DNA of 64,000 nt from Artocarpus heterophyllus (lineage: Eukaryota > Streptophyta > Magnoliopsida > Rosales > Moraceae). A model generated the notes under the pieces. That model ran no database searches. It saw only the letters and a program-made list of their open reading frames with translations, and was not told where the DNA came from. Shown here in pieces: positions 23,342-36,337 of this stretch. Location: positions 6,519,462 to 6,583,461 of the forward strand of contig CM046341.1 in the NCBI GenBank assembly GCA_025403435.1. The letters are read 5' to 3'. The position numbers and the translations under genes are program-made. Each line of letters starts with the position of its first letter. The stretch's first letter is position 1.

Positions 23342-26300
23342 TCAATCCTTTGCATCTGCAATGCCACCTGGTGTTATCTGAAAGACGTAAATCCTTGTCA
23401 AGAAAACCGTGAACAGAGATTTCATATGGACAATACTTATTATATGTCCTCTCTTATTGATTTGTTTCCTCTTGAGATAGCAATTGATTGAGCTGATCTT
23501 AATTAAGATGGTGCACGCAACAGAAAATAACCAAATAAAATAATCACATGCATAGAAAAGGATATTGCTTCAGCCTCAGGAAGGTTTGGAGCGTCAAAAA
23601 CCTTGCAGACACGCTGTTCACCTTTTCCCTTCCTGAACATCAGCCTTATTGTGGCTGCATGGGCGAGAACGTGCCCTCCTGCAGGCTTCTTCGGGTCTGA
23701 TATGAAAACTCCTCCACCGGGGTCAGCTATAACTGCAAGTTGCAACCAACAGTATGCTTCTAATTATTAATACGGGTTATAGGGAAAAGTCAAGTATAAG
23801 ATTTCTGACCAATGCCTTCAAGTAGTTATCTATGGCTTGTGTCTAGACTATGAAATTTAAGAGCTAGAGTGAAATGATCTCCCAAAATGGTTGATGACTA
23901 CCTTGTTTTATTAGCACCAGAAGAAAACGAACCAGGGAAAGAGACATAAAAAACCTACCTTGGTTGGTCATGTAAACTGCAACATTGTATTCCTCGGCAA
24001 TCTTTGTTAATTGGGACAGCATCTGAGCCAGTTTTTGCTGCAATCCCACGGGCTTATGTTAGGAAGGGTAAATATCTTATGCAATTGATGATCACAAGTC
24101 CTATTACAGGCATCAGACCAAAGATTTGAAGTTAACCTGGCGATCTGCAAGTTCTCCTCTTCCTGTGAAATCCACTCGAAATAGAGCAATAACTGAATCG
24201 ACAATCTGAAAGCATGGAAGAATACAAACTCTAGCTTTTGCAGGCAGTGTCATTTTACACCAAGTCGTAGTTCAGTCAGTAAAGTCTTACCAGAAGCCTG
24301 AATGGTTCTTCAGACATTTTAGCAGCCAGGCCAAGAAGCAGGTTATACTGATGCTCATAAGTGTATGCACGAGCATAGATGATCTTTGTCATAAAAGAAG
24401 TACACAATCAGTTTTGGATGCTGCAATGCTAGTTACTGATGAATGACATCTAAAACTGAGACTTACATTATCAAGGACGGCTCCTGGGTCCATTCCAAAT
24501 CTTTCAGCTATCGGGATGATCCTATCAGGTCGGCTGACGGTGCATAAAGCTAAGATGAAAAGCTTTACATGAAAATTTCACTGAAGAGGAACAGCTACAT
24601 GCAACTTAACATGTTAACTTGCAAGGAAAACTTAAAGGATACAAAGTTCCTTCAGTATCAATGTAGGCAACCTTTCCATTCCCTCCGTGCATGTGAGTAG
24701 GAAGCTGCAATGATGATGGGAAAATAAAATCAGCAAGGCTTCAATTTAGTTTCTAATGTTTCAATTAAGCATTCAACACCAATTATAATTTTTCTTACGG
24801 CAATCCATTAATTACAGTGAGCAATTTAAAGATTTTATTTAGAAAACAGACACCAAATGTTATTTTCAAGATTTCAGCTGTGCGTTTCGGTTTATAACAA
24901 TCAGCACAGAATGGAGCAAATGGTTTGAACACACTGTAAATCCAAGTTACATAAAAAAAAATGCAAGACAACCTGAAAACTATAGTCAATTAAAATAAAA
25001 TAAAAAAAAAACAATATTTGGTTTTAATATTGCCTCAAATGTTGGGCCAGTTACTAAAGGGCAAAATGATTTCATAGGGGGAGGGAGATACCTGTGTTGA
25101 AACACAGAGAGTATGTGCAAGTTGTGTTTTTCCAGACCTGAACCAACGATAGAGATCCAAACCAAAACTTAATTCTCGTATGAAACAACAAACGCTAATT
25201 GAACTAACAATATGTCATGTTCTCACCGGAATTCCCCAAAAGCTTCAGTTATTGCTAGCGTTTCAATCCCACCTGTTCACAATTTTAAACAAAACTATTA
25301 TGTACTTTTCCTTTTTCCAAAGAGAAACTCAAATTCGTTAGGAGCAAACTTATTAATAATGATGGAACAACTGATAGACCAAACATTACCGCCTAGCAGT
25401 TCATCAAGGGCTTGGCTTCCGGTTGTAATTCGAACCACTTGCTTTCTCTGTAAGCAAAAAAGTTTTACCAGATTATTAGTGCAGCATAACTAAACTGCAG
25501 CAGTGCAGCTTTTGATAGTTGGTAAACGCAGCATCCAGCGCTTCAGGCAGGAAAGGAATGAGAGACATGGAGAGCAATATACGACTAAGCCTTTGAATAT
25601 CTAGTCAAAAAACTGTTCAAAGATTAAAAATAACAATATAATAACTGAACTTACTCTGAGGAGAGCGTCACTTCCTGTAATATAGCCGAAATTCTGAAAA
25701 GTGAAAAAAAAAAAGCATTATTCCAGATCTAAAGAACGATTATGTGAACTTCTGAAAATCAAAGATAAATTGCACTAACCACTATCTTCTCTGCAGCTTC
25801 ACATATCTTATCGACTTTAGCCTCAGATAGACCTTTTATTCCAGTCAAATTCTGCAATGTTGAAATTTGAAAGCAAAAGATAAAAAAAGGCACCAAAATG
25901 TTCAAACTGGAATCATTTCATCCAAAAGTAATAGTACCTTCTTAGTGTGCATCATCAGGCCGTTGCAAGTGTATATCCCTGCATCTTGAAGCTTCTTCAC
26001 GTCTCCGGCATTGATTCCCTGAGCAATCACTGCACAAAACACAAGCTGCGTATAGAAATCCACTTTTCTAGCCGACTGTGTTCTTCAGCATCTTAAACTA
26101 TCCCAAGAACTCAAGAAAAAAGAGACCTGAGTTCAAATTCTCTGAAAACAACGTTAAATTGGATCATAAAACTGAAGAAAAACGACATCGAGTTTAAAAT
26201 CCATGAAAACAGAGTCAGATCGGATCAGAAAACTGACGATAAGCAAGCTCGAGTTCAAAATCTATGCAAACGGAGTTAAATCGGATCAGATTCAGATCAT

Positions 26301-26701
26301 CGACGTGAATCTTCAGCCAACAAAAAAAAAAGAATCGACGAAAGAAAATGAAGAAAACCTATCACGCTGCAGAAATTGAGAAATTACTAGCTAACAAATC
26401 GAATTTCGATTAAATTCAAAATCAAGAAGTTGAAATGGATAGAGAATCAAATTTCTAACTACAAAAGCAAGAAAGATTGAGAAATCAATCGATCGCACAG
26501 CAAACAAATAAAATTTAGATCAAACTAGATAAACTCGAACTCAAGCAGTTGAAACGGAAAGAAAAATCAAAATTCTAACTACAGAAGCTAGAGAAATCAA
26601 AGCCTACACTTGTCGATAGCTTCAAAGAGTTCCTCTTCGTCGTCAATGTCCTCTCGTTCAACGAGCTGGAGGTTCTGCTCTTCGGTTCTGAGCCACACCA
26701 T
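23342..26701 (-). CDS. DMC1: DMC1 meiotic RecA-like recombinase
   Basis: DMC1 forms filaments on single-stranded DNA in meiotic nuclei and performs ATP-dependent strand exchange between homologues. Fourteen coding exons (minus strand): 26608-26701, 25938-26029, 25780-25851, 25655-25693, 25390-25447, 25227-25272, 25092-25137, 24643-24704, 24467-24533, 24291-24383, 24137-24205, 23959-24037, 23566-23732, 23342-23386. They encode 342 residues, close to the usual 344. The N-terminal helix-hairpin-helix region includes [19 protein letters not shown]. Walker A is GEFRSGKT (131-138) and Walker B LLIVD (222-226). Loop regions include YMTNQVIADPGG. The C-terminus is [13 protein letters not shown]. The N-terminus ([20 protein letters not shown]) and [16 protein letters not shown] distinguish it from RAD51. 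The last intron is AT-AC (U12 type); the others are GT-AG. All key residues are present, so the gene should be functional. Confidence 0.96.
23387..23565 (-). other. U12-type AT-AC intron (last intron of DMC1)
   Basis: The exon ends GAAGCA and the intron starts ATATCCTTT, the exact U12 donor consensus. It ends TTTAC before GTCTTTCAG. The branch-like TTTCTTGAC lies about 12 bases before the end, close to the U12 consensus TTCCTTAAC. No GT donor exists at this place, and only the AT-AC reading keeps the conserved residues (EAEA then VFQITPGG). Confidence 0.88.
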
Positions 26702-26904
26702 TACCGGAGAAAGGTGATCGACAATGGAGGATTAGGTTTCCCATGAACAGCGAAAGAGAGAAATCGAAAGGAAGAGAAGGAATTCTGAGATCGAATAGGC
26801 TTACTTGAGAGACGCGATCATCTTCTTCGCAGCCAAAGAATTTTCAGGAACTGAAAATACGAATTGGCGCGTCAATGTGTGTGAGGGAGAGAGAAATGAG
26901 CTGG

Positions 26905-26913
26905 TATTTATAA
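26905..26913 (-). promoter_or_regulatory. Candidate TATA box of DMC1
   Basis: On the minus strand this reads TTATAAATA, about 205 bases upstream of the DMC1 ATG. It would place the transcript start near 26875 and give a leader of about 170 bases. Confidence 0.5.
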
Positions 26914-26919
26914 CCCCAA

Positions 26920-28258
26920 TTCACGTGTTTTGGAAATGGGATCGTAGCCTTGGAAATTTGAAATTATTGCATCCGACGGTCTTCTTTCGACACGTCACTG
27001 TTCAGGTGATTTGTTTTTTTGGGGCTTCGGAATGTGAGAGACGTTTATTGCCCAGAAACAAAAAGGAAGAATATAAGATTTTTTTTTTAAAGGAGAGGGA
27101 AGACGGCCGTGATCTATAAAGAAAAAACAAATAAATTAACGCAAAAATATTTATACATGATTAACTTATAAAATCAAAATTCTCTTAGAAATATGAACGA
27201 AGGATAATTAAGCAAGATAATTAAATAGCGTTTTTAAGAACCTAAACATGATAAATGGGTGTTTAGCAGTGGTAAGAACCACTCAGTTACTAACAGTGTA
27301 AAGTTCTTATATGCTACAGTAACAATAAAAAAATATACTACATTATAAAACTCTCACGTACTACAATAAAAGTGGTTCCCATCACTGGTTCCCATCACAT
27401 TTCCAAACACCCTAAAAGTGTCATTCATTCCTTGAAATACTATAATTAAGAAAGATGACACAAATTTTATGTCTAATTTTTATTGTCCAAAATATCATAT
27501 TATAATACATCATTTAATAAAAAGCATGTAATTGCAAAAAAAAAAAAAAGAAAGAAAGAAAGAAAGAAGAAAAAAACCGAAAAGATGAGAAAGAAATAAA
27601 AACAAGTTATGAAGTCTCCTCTACATGCCGATGAAGGGCGTCTGAAAGAGAAAGGACCCTTTGCGTCATGAAATAAAAGCAAGTTATGGATCTCCTACCT
27701 CTCCAACCACATGACATCCTACCCCTCTCTTTCAGATCTCCTTTGCCTATCGTCCCTCGCCATCTGTGATATTTTTTGCTCTTTCCTTAACCTATCTAAT
27801 CAAAATTCCCCTTAGGGGAGAGAAAGGGCGATGAGCAAGACTTGTTTTTTTTTATATAAAAAACATTTGTATTTTTTAAATGTTTTAATTAGTATTAAAT
27901 TTTTTAATTAACAAAATTACATATAAATTCGACATGGATTCTCTGATTTCCCCAATAGGACCAATTTATCATTTTATTATTTTTTAATTTTTAGATAATT
28001 TAGTTTTATTGTGCTTATTTGATGTCATAAGAACTATGTGCCAGAACAATAACTCTTCTAGTATTCATAAAATTCAATTTAAATTTTTAACTGAAATGGA
28101 ATAACTAGATTTAGAATGTTAGAAGAATTAATACGAACCTAAACCATAACTCTAAAGAACAATTGATAAATTTCTTATCCAAAAACTAATTGTAATTATT
28201 ATTAGAAATAATGATTGTAGATGCCTTTTTTTGTTTGAAATGTTTATAGATGCCAATT
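26920..28258. other. Intergenic DNA upstream of DMC1
   Basis: No gene is recognisable. It contains the rest of the DMC1 promoter, a MITE (27257-27412), an A/GAAA microsatellite near 27537-27570 and AT-rich DNA up to the solo LTR. Confidence 0.5.
27257..27412. mobile_element. MITE, 156 bp, with GGGTGTTT ends
   Basis: It begins GGGTGTTTAGCAGTGGTAAG and ends TTTCCAAACACCC. The reverse complement of the right end starts GGGTGTTTGG and shares the GGGAACC or AGAACC block. The interior phrase AGTGTAAAGTTCTTATATGC is nearly repeated at 46240-46260, so this is a repeated family in the window. Confidence 0.65.
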
Positions 28259-31115
28259 TGTAACACCCGTTATTTTAACGGGTATGCTTTTTATAAAATT
28301 TAATGAATAAAATGTGATAATTTAAAATTTTTAGGTTTGTTTTTGTTGTTTCAGTTATTAAAAAAAATACCACTTTGTCATTTTCTTACAACGTCTCCGT
28401 AGGAGATATTCAAAACCTACCTATCACCAACTTCTACCAATCTTGTCCTCCTAAATTAATGCTTAATTATGTAGCCTTCTTCTCACTTTGCTAAAAGTCT
28501 CCGAAGGAGACATAGGGATATTTTCCCAACCACCTTTTTTAATTCTTCCTTTATCTTTTTCCGTAACTTACTCCATTTGTCCCATCAATTATTTTGGCAT
28601 TGCTTGCTTAAAGTCTCCGTGGGTGACATGATAATATTTTTTTAATGCTCATTTGTTTTCTTCTTACAACTTTCCCCGTGAACCTACCTTCTCTCCCCCT
28701 TCCCCTCAATTATTTTGATACCTTTTTATTCAGCCGTCATCACCTTCTTCTCTAGTTTCTCATTCTCTCCCTTTCTCACTTCAATTTCTGACTAAAGACA
28801 CGGAGCACAAAGTTCTCTTTGCAGCCAAGGCAGCTATAATGCCCAGCCATGTTTGAAGCCGTTTTAGAGTCAATTCAAGCTTGATTTTTAAACCAAACTT
28901 TGGTACTTTTCAAAAGAGTTTTGAGGTAGGTTTTCTTTAATTCAAACTTAGTTTTTAGTATGTGTTTTCTCCATGTTAATGCATAATTTTTGTGTTCAAA
29001 ATTCATGCAAATTTCTAGTTATGTTAACATGCATATTTGAGCATTTATGAACAAAAACTTGAGTCTTGAGTTAAAACCCACAACGAACCTTTATTTTGGT
29101 TTGACAACAATGTTAGAAACATGTTAGGAATGTTTAGAACTAGTCTCCATAGCTCTATGGTTAATGTTTTAAAGTTTTGAGCTTGAAGAGCAAACTTAAG
29201 CATGTTTTCATTATCATTTGCAAGAAAGGCTAGAGATAGGGTTTGATAATGGTTTTGGTATAAAACTCATGAGAATATGTTTATTGTGATTATATAATGC
29301 ATGCCACATATTTTGGAATGGTTTTGAGATTTTGAACAAGGATAATATGCTTTGGGTTAAAGAAAAACTTGACATTCCATGAACTTTATAATACCTCTGT
29401 GGGCAATGTCTCTTTCTTGAAATTCTAGGATTAAATGAAAATAAATTTTATAAATTGGTTTGCATATTTAAAAAGTAGACATCCTAAGCTTTCCAACGAG
29501 CTCTCATAAGCCTAAATCAGAATTGTATTTTATTTTCTATGAATTTTTCAATTTTCAGATTGGAAACTAGTAAACCTGCCAATGGCAGTATACCACCCTT
29601 CTACCTTAAGTAAACCACCTATTAACCCATGTGCTGATTGTAGATAGTGAACCCACCTCTTTGCAAAAGTATACAGTCATTTTGTCATGGTATACCAACT
29701 GCTAACTTGAACTAAGAACCCAACTTTGCTCACATTTTAATCCCTTAATGTCTTGCAACCTTGCCAACACTATCTTAAGTGATTTATGAATCTTATTAGA
29801 GACTAAAATATATAGATTACTTGTATGTATTTTATATTGTGTTTAAGACAAAAAATTGTTTACTTCGGTATTTAAAAAAAAATTGCATAAAAATATAATG
29901 GCATACTAGTGAGATGGATTTACACATAATTCATTTATAGATGTGGTTATATATTATGCTTTAGTTTTAATTATCCTTATGCACGCCTTAGGATCAAAGG
30001 TGTGTGGAGCTGACGTTAATTAATTATGAGATTAAAAGATTGTTGATAAGTTTAGAAGGTAAGGATTCTATTACTCATCTTTTGTAAGGTTTTGATAAAT
30101 TAAAATTTGGTTGTTTTATGTTACAAGATATGTATATGATATTTTGAATATATATAGTTATATCTATAACCTGATGATATGAAAACTCGTCATGTATTGT
30201 ACAGCGAGGAACATAACTATTTGACACATGCTGTTGTAAATTGAAAAGTATGGTTAGGAAAACTAACTTTATAAACAAAGATTGATTATAGATAAATGGT
30301 GAGACGTGGAGAGGGCGGCTGTTACGTCTTTGGACACGAATACCTTATAAGGTAAAATAGGGAGAGGTGATGACGCTCCTTTGGGTAGAAAGTCCCAGAA
30401 CACACTGTGCATGAATTGACTTAGTGAGGACTCGAGGCTTGATGTCCCCTCACCGGAACACCCTTAGAATGTTTAAAGGGTGGCCAAGTGCGCCCATTTG
30501 GGTTTTGATGAGTTGAGTGATACTTTATTGAATATAGATACCTAGGAAAAATGATAAATTGTAATATTTATATATATATGTATGTGTATGAAACTCGTTA
30601 ACGAATAACTATGGTATCCATGGAATATGATCATAATAAATCTCATAGTCTGAATAATGATGAAAACTAACTAACCATGTAGATTTAATGTAGTACTGAA
30701 TAAAACCTTAAGGTGAGTAATGATTTTCCCTACTGGGCACATCGATGCTCATCCCTATTACATTTACATCTCTCACGTGGATTTACTGCAACCCATCTAA
30801 CGAGGAATAAACATTTACACTGTTGATTACATGCTGGAAGAACTTTGTTTATTTGTATCTCGTCTAGACCATGTAAGATTCGTATTACTTTTGTGGTGGC
30901 TGTGTTAAGTTATTTGGAAAATTGTACTATGATGATAGTGACTGTATTTTAATAGTTGGTGCTACACTAAAACTGTAGTTTGTATTTACGGTTTATTTTT
31001 ATTTTCTGTTTAGTTCCAAAGACCCATGGGCAGTGTTTTATTATTTTGAAATGATATTGTATTTAAATTTATTTTTATTTATTCAATACTGCTAACCCCC
31101 ACATAAGACGTTACA
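28259..31115 (+). mobile_element. Solo LTR related to the young chromovirus
   Basis: It begins TGTAACACCCG and ends GACGTTACA, and is flanked by a perfect 5-bp target duplication CAATT (28254-28258 and 31116-31120). Its 2857 bases align in opposite orientation with the young element's LTR. For example, CGAGGCTTGATGTCCCCTCA near 30432 and the AAGACACGG / AGCACAAAG block near 28795 both match. No PBS, PPT or coding region is present, so it arose by LTR-LTR recombination. It carries about 900 extra bases (about 28980-29885) compared with the 1.96-kb LTR. Confidence 0.88.
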
Positions 31116-33154
31116 CAATTCTAGTACATAGTGTTTTTCTCTCTTTCATTATAATATTAATTAACACTATTAGGACGTTTAAAAACATAGTTGTAACTAT
31201 AAATTAAAGCCATAAATACTGTAACATGTAAGAGAAAAACTATAAAAAACTTGGTTGGAAATGATATTCCGAAACATTTGATTTATTTGGTACCAGACAT
31301 GAAAATAAAGGGAAGAAGAATCAAACCAAAGTGGAGAAAATAATTAAAGAAAAATGAAGAACAGAACTTCTCTTTCAAATGTAAATTTAAAAATTCCCTC
31401 TTAATTATAGCCTTATAATAAAATATTTCTAAAACTTCAGTTTGAAACGACTCCACCTCTAATGTATGGATCATTAACATAAAATCATGCTCCCATTAAG
31501 TTTTTAATAGAATTTACACGTGACACAAAATGAGATTTTCCTCGCTCATTTTGTTTAGTCTCTAATGCTTTTTTTAATTGATTTTCCTACCTTTCTTGCT
31601 CCTTCACTTGATTTTTTTATAGGATTATTTATCGAAATTCTCCATGAACTATAACTTTTATAACACTTTGTCTCTTGAATTTAAAAATATAACAGTCGTG
31701 CCCCCTAAAGTATGAACCTTTAAAAAAAAAGGTTCTTCTGTTATAATTTGGACAACAAATTGACAAATAAGTTCAAAATTAGGGGTATTTTGTTAATCCT
31801 ACTTATAAAAATAACAAAAAAAAATTAAAACTATAATAAAAATAGGCTTTGTTATGACTAAAAACAAAAAAATAAATTAAAAATATAATACTATCTAGAT
31901 CCCTCTTTTTTGGATATATCAAAATTTTCTTTTAAGTTTTTTTTTTACATCGAAAAAGTGTTTTGAAAGTTTAAAATGTATAAATACCAATGAAAACTTC
32001 AAAAATATGAAAGAAAATTTATCAATATTATCAAAGTTTGTTTTCTCTTTGAAAAAATTGTATTTTATTTTTTCTTATATTGATTATATTTGTGTTATAT
32101 TCTTTTTCATTTTACTAGTATATATAATTTTTAAATTTTTAAAATACTTTTTGAATGTGATAAAAATAATAAAAATTTGAAGAAAATTTTGATATATTGA
32201 AAATTAAAAAAAATTCAAATGATATAATGGTTTTAATTTATTAATTTTATTTTTAATCAGCAATAAAGAGTATTTTATTATAGTTTTAATTTTTGTGGTC
32301 ATTTTAGAAGTAAAATTATTAAAACACTCCAAATTTTTAAAATTATTTGTCAATGTTTAGTTAAAATTCTAACAAAATGACCATTTTTGTTAACAATTCG
32401 TACTTTAGGATGAAACGTATGTTATGTTTTAAAATTCAAGAGTAAAGTGTTGCACGACTGTAATTCGGGGGCAAATTTTGTAATTAATCTTTTTTATTTT
32501 CCTTTTAAAAAATCTTATCTTTTTCTCCCTTATTTTAGAAAGGAAAATTTAAATTAACCATAAAAACAAATTTGAAATGAATAATCGTTTAAAAAAAAAC
32601 TCAAATAAATAACAAAGGGTATAATAACAAAATAAAAACTTAAGAATTAAAAAAAATAATTTAAGAGTAATTTGTACTCATGTTCTCTATAACTCTTTCG
32701 TATGTGACACTTTAATCTCTTTTTTCTTTTTAATTTTAGTAAAACAACCTCGAACTCTTAAATTGTCATGACCTACCTTATCAGATCGTAACTAAGCATT
32801 CTTATGCTCATTAAAATTTTTGTATAAAGCATGAAAAATAAGCATATTTTTTTAATTGTAGTCATACTTTAAGTTTATAGTAGTATAATCCATTAAACTG
32901 TAATCTTTTTCAAAAAGATTCATTTCATATACTTAATTATCTTTCAATAACATAACTTGTTTAACATATCTTCTTTTTTAATATTATATACTCAGAAATA
33001 CCAAAAACATAGTAGAAGCTCTATTGTAGCGGTATCCGTACCTTAACTACACACTCGTCCATCCAGCATTGCCAGCTCTATAATGGTACTATTTAGGTCT
33101 CTTAGCTGGATTCCCTATAGCATTAAATAACCAAGTGAGCTATTGCTCAGTAAG
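31116..33154. other. AT-rich intergenic DNA between two solo LTRs
   Basis: No gene is recognisable. A candidate Mutator-like element occupies 31621-32489. The rest is AT-rich, with T- and A-runs. Confidence 0.5.
31621..32489. mobile_element. Candidate Mutator-like non-autonomous element with long inverted ends
   Basis: About 150 bases at the left pair imperfectly with the right. Left: CGAAATTCTCC, ACACTTTGTCTCTTGAATTT, CCTAAAGTATGAA. Right, reverse-complemented: AAAATTTGCCCCC, ACACTTTACTCTTGAATTTT, CCTAAAGTACGAA. TTTTTTAT occurs on both sides (31613-31620 and 32490-32497) and could be an 8-9 bp target duplication, though it is low-complexity. The interior is AT-rich and noncoding. Confidence 0.5.
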
Positions 33155-35004
33155 TGTTAGACTAGATGCCCTAAGGATTAGATGATGTAATAGTTTTTAG
33201 AGACATTTAATCAATAAGGAGTTTATTATTTATTTTCATATATCAAATGTTGTCCTCCTTATATTCATTTACGTTGAATGTCTTATAAGTAAATAAAAGT
33301 TTGAGACCAATCTAAACCTTTAAGATCATGCATATGATGGACAGATTATGCAAAATACATGAATCTTAAGGGTGATAGTGTAAATGATAAGGTCCGCAAT
33401 CGAGGAAATAAAGTTAGATGCTTTATTCATGTTAAGATTATTATGTTGTCTTCATCTCTAACGATAGATAACTTGTATTGATCATCAAAGTTATGAATAG
33501 AAACATTGGCATATTGTCATAGGTGATGATATATTATATTAGGATTAAAGATGAATTAATTTGATTAATAATTCTGTTTGTTTAAATCAATTTATTCTAG
33601 ACAATTATATGTATTACATCTTAATCTTGAAATGAATTAATGAGCCTATATTATTGACTTGTGTCTTTTGATATACCAAATGGTGACATCCTGAATTATA
33701 TGAAAGTAGCATACCGGTATGTTGGAGACATGACTCTTGATTGATATAGACTTGTTATTCATAGATATGGATAAATTTCGTATAACCGAATGGTGTACTG
33801 TTTGTTATTGATTATGAATAGTAAATATTTTAATAGTGAGATAATAGAACATAAGATAATAATAATCGAAAAGGTAAAATGAAATTTATCTTTAAGCTGA
33901 TTATGAAGATCCTATGGAGATGTTACACATTATGATATGTTATAGACAATAAACTTATTAAAGTTTCATAATTTTATATATAGTTCAAGAGTGTAGCTCA
34001 AAGCTTTTAGTTGAATAGCTTTAGAGTTGATAATTATAAAATATATGTGTCGAGGATATTTTATTTTATAATTATAGTAACTTAATCTACATTTGTCTAT
34101 CAGGTCCCTTTTACTAGTTTATAATATTTTATATAAGGATACAATATGTTTTTCTTACAGATTGATAACTTATGTTATTTATTAGATTGACTAAAATTTG
34201 ATAGATTAGATTTAATAATTCATATTGGATTATTGGTTGAATTAGTTTTTGATTAATTCAAGATAAACAAGTTGAATTATTTAAAATAGATTTTATTTGT
34301 ATAGGATTATTTACATATGATTGTTTTAATTAGATAACTTTTATATTAGGTTATTTGAATTAAAATTGACCCTATAAAAGATTTTCGCGTTAAATAAGAT
34401 AGGATTTATCCAATCGGTTCAAATCGGATGAATTAGATAAGTCTAAGAACCTAGAGAACGCATATGCCAACTCGACCATGACGTCGTGATTGACCGTGCC
34501 TATTTTTTCAGCAAAACACATGAACGTGTTTTTAGCTTGGATTTTAAGTCTGATTCAAATTTTGAAGCCAAATCTGATAAGGACTAGCCCAATCCAACCT
34601 TTATATATAAGAGAACAATTTTTATTTTTTCTTAGATCAGTTGAGAAATTTAGAGAAGAGTATTTTGCTAGGAAAGATCTGAAACTCTTATAAAGCTATT
34701 GTTTAACATCTCAAACCTTAGCTCTTGGTTTTTTCAAGTGGTTGGAAGGATAAGTCACCTAAAGAAAAACTAAATGATGTGCGACTACCCGCATTCCTAT
34801 CATGGAAAGAGAATAAAAAGAAAGACCAGTTGATTGAGGCCCTTCCGGTAGATTCCTCTCGTTATAGTTCCTACATTTTTTTTGGTCTACTAAGAGATAG
34901 GAAAGATCTTTTATTAAATTTATATACATAGTATGTTTCACTTGTTTTGGAAAAACGTTTTAACCACAAATTTTTAAAATCTGCTGCATATTCATTTTCC
35001 AACA
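33155..35004 (+). mobile_element. Solo LTR, copia-like, with GTAAG target duplication
   Basis: It begins TGTTAGACTAGATGCCCTAA and ends CATTTTCCAACA. A perfect 5-bp duplication GTAAG flanks it (33150-33154 and 35005-35009). At 1850 bp with TG...CA ends and no PBS, PPT or protein, it fits a solo LTR. The ending GCTGCATATTCATTTTCCAA is typical of plant Ty1/copia LTRs as I know them. The short open frames near 34.5-34.9 kb lie inside it and are not genes. Confidence 0.8.
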
Positions 35005-35009
35005 GTAAG

Positions 35010-36337
35010 TCCAAACACAGCCATAGAATGATTTTTCTACTAACATACATAATCTAATTATGCTTATTTATAAATTTTTGTTATAACATTTACTTAACTT
35101 AGCTAGGGTCCAAGTATTTGTACCAAATACACATAATGGTCATCATAACACAGAGACTGTATAACTTTGAACTCTCCTTAAGTCAAGAGGTTGATACAAT
35201 ACTTCTTTATGTTCTTTACTGTATTGTTTACCCGTTCTTTAAATTATGGTGTCATACCATTCATGATGCCCATCTAACTTAAAGTGAGTGTAATATCAAA
35301 GTATTCAATTTTTTAGTACAACATACTTTTTCTTTTAGAAGAAAACTGTTGTTATCCAAAATGTAGGTGGGATTTGATACTTACTTGATAGTTGCAATGT
35401 GCCTAATCAATTTTTTCCCATCCCCTTTAGTAATCGCCTATGTTTCCTGTTCGGATAATTTTCCGTCATCAACAATCTTACTTAATATCGACACTCATGT
35501 TGATAGCTAAACATAAACACTAATTACCAACTTTGGTTATTAGTCGGTTTTTAAAAACTTAGGCATATCCAAATTTATTTGTTCATCTACTAATGCCCTT
35601 CTGTCACCCTCGAAACTAGGGCGAAATTCCCACTAAGGGCCTTGCTCTAATTCGATTGTTTCGAAGTCCGTTTGGCCCTTTTTGCAAAAAATAACATTTT
35701 TGGCCTTGACAAGTCCTTAAAACTTTTTGAGCATACTTTTGTTATAAAAACTTATTTTTTGATTTTTTTAATAATGAAAATGAAATCAAAGTGTCAATGC
35801 TCATTTTACAGTAAAAAACCCGTTTTGACCGAACTTTGCTATTTTAATCCAGTTTGTCAAAATTTTGACATTTTGTCCTCGGTTTAAAAATCAACCATCT
35901 TACATCATTGGGTTTGAACCTTTTTTTCCAATAGGGTATAAACTTTCCAAAGTTTCTAAATCCAATTCCTTTAATTAAAAACTTTTTTTTTTTTTTTAAA
36001 GTTAGGGGACTTTTTGAGCAATTTACTCTTTTTAAAATTTAGGAACTAAAATATCACTTTCTAAATAAATCAAGGACTACAATAACATTTACTAAATAAT
36101 TGAGAGATGGTAAAGAAATTATTTTTTATCAAATATCTTTTCTCATTGTTCTATTATTACTATCAAAAGAACAAAAAATTTAATTTATGTTATTTTCAAA
36201 TTACTACCAAACAGCTCGAGATTTTTTTTGTTCTTTTTTATTTTTAAAAAGATAGTTTAATATTCTCTTTCCTTCTTGGTAAAAAACACCTTTTTCCTCC
36301 AAAAAAGATATCTTTCAATTTCTTTCCTCTCTTTTTT
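35010..36337. other. Intergenic DNA with a possible decayed LTR fragment
   Basis: No gene is recognisable. TGTCACCCTCGAAACTAGGG at about 35602 resembles the start of some plant LTRs, but I found no matching end or target duplication. Confidence 0.35.

Noticed and set aside
23566..23745. DMC1 exon 13 read through into [12 protein letters not shown] as an alternative end
   Set aside because: This is intron read-through; the conserved [13 protein letters not shown] end is present in the next exon.
26805..27119. 104-codon plus-strand frame upstream of DMC1
   Set aside because: It lies antisense over the DMC1 leader and TATA region and has low-complexity ends; chance is more likely.
34490..34941. 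Open frames of 60-68 codons on both strands
   Set aside because: They lie inside a solo LTR with a perfect target duplication and have no protein domain.
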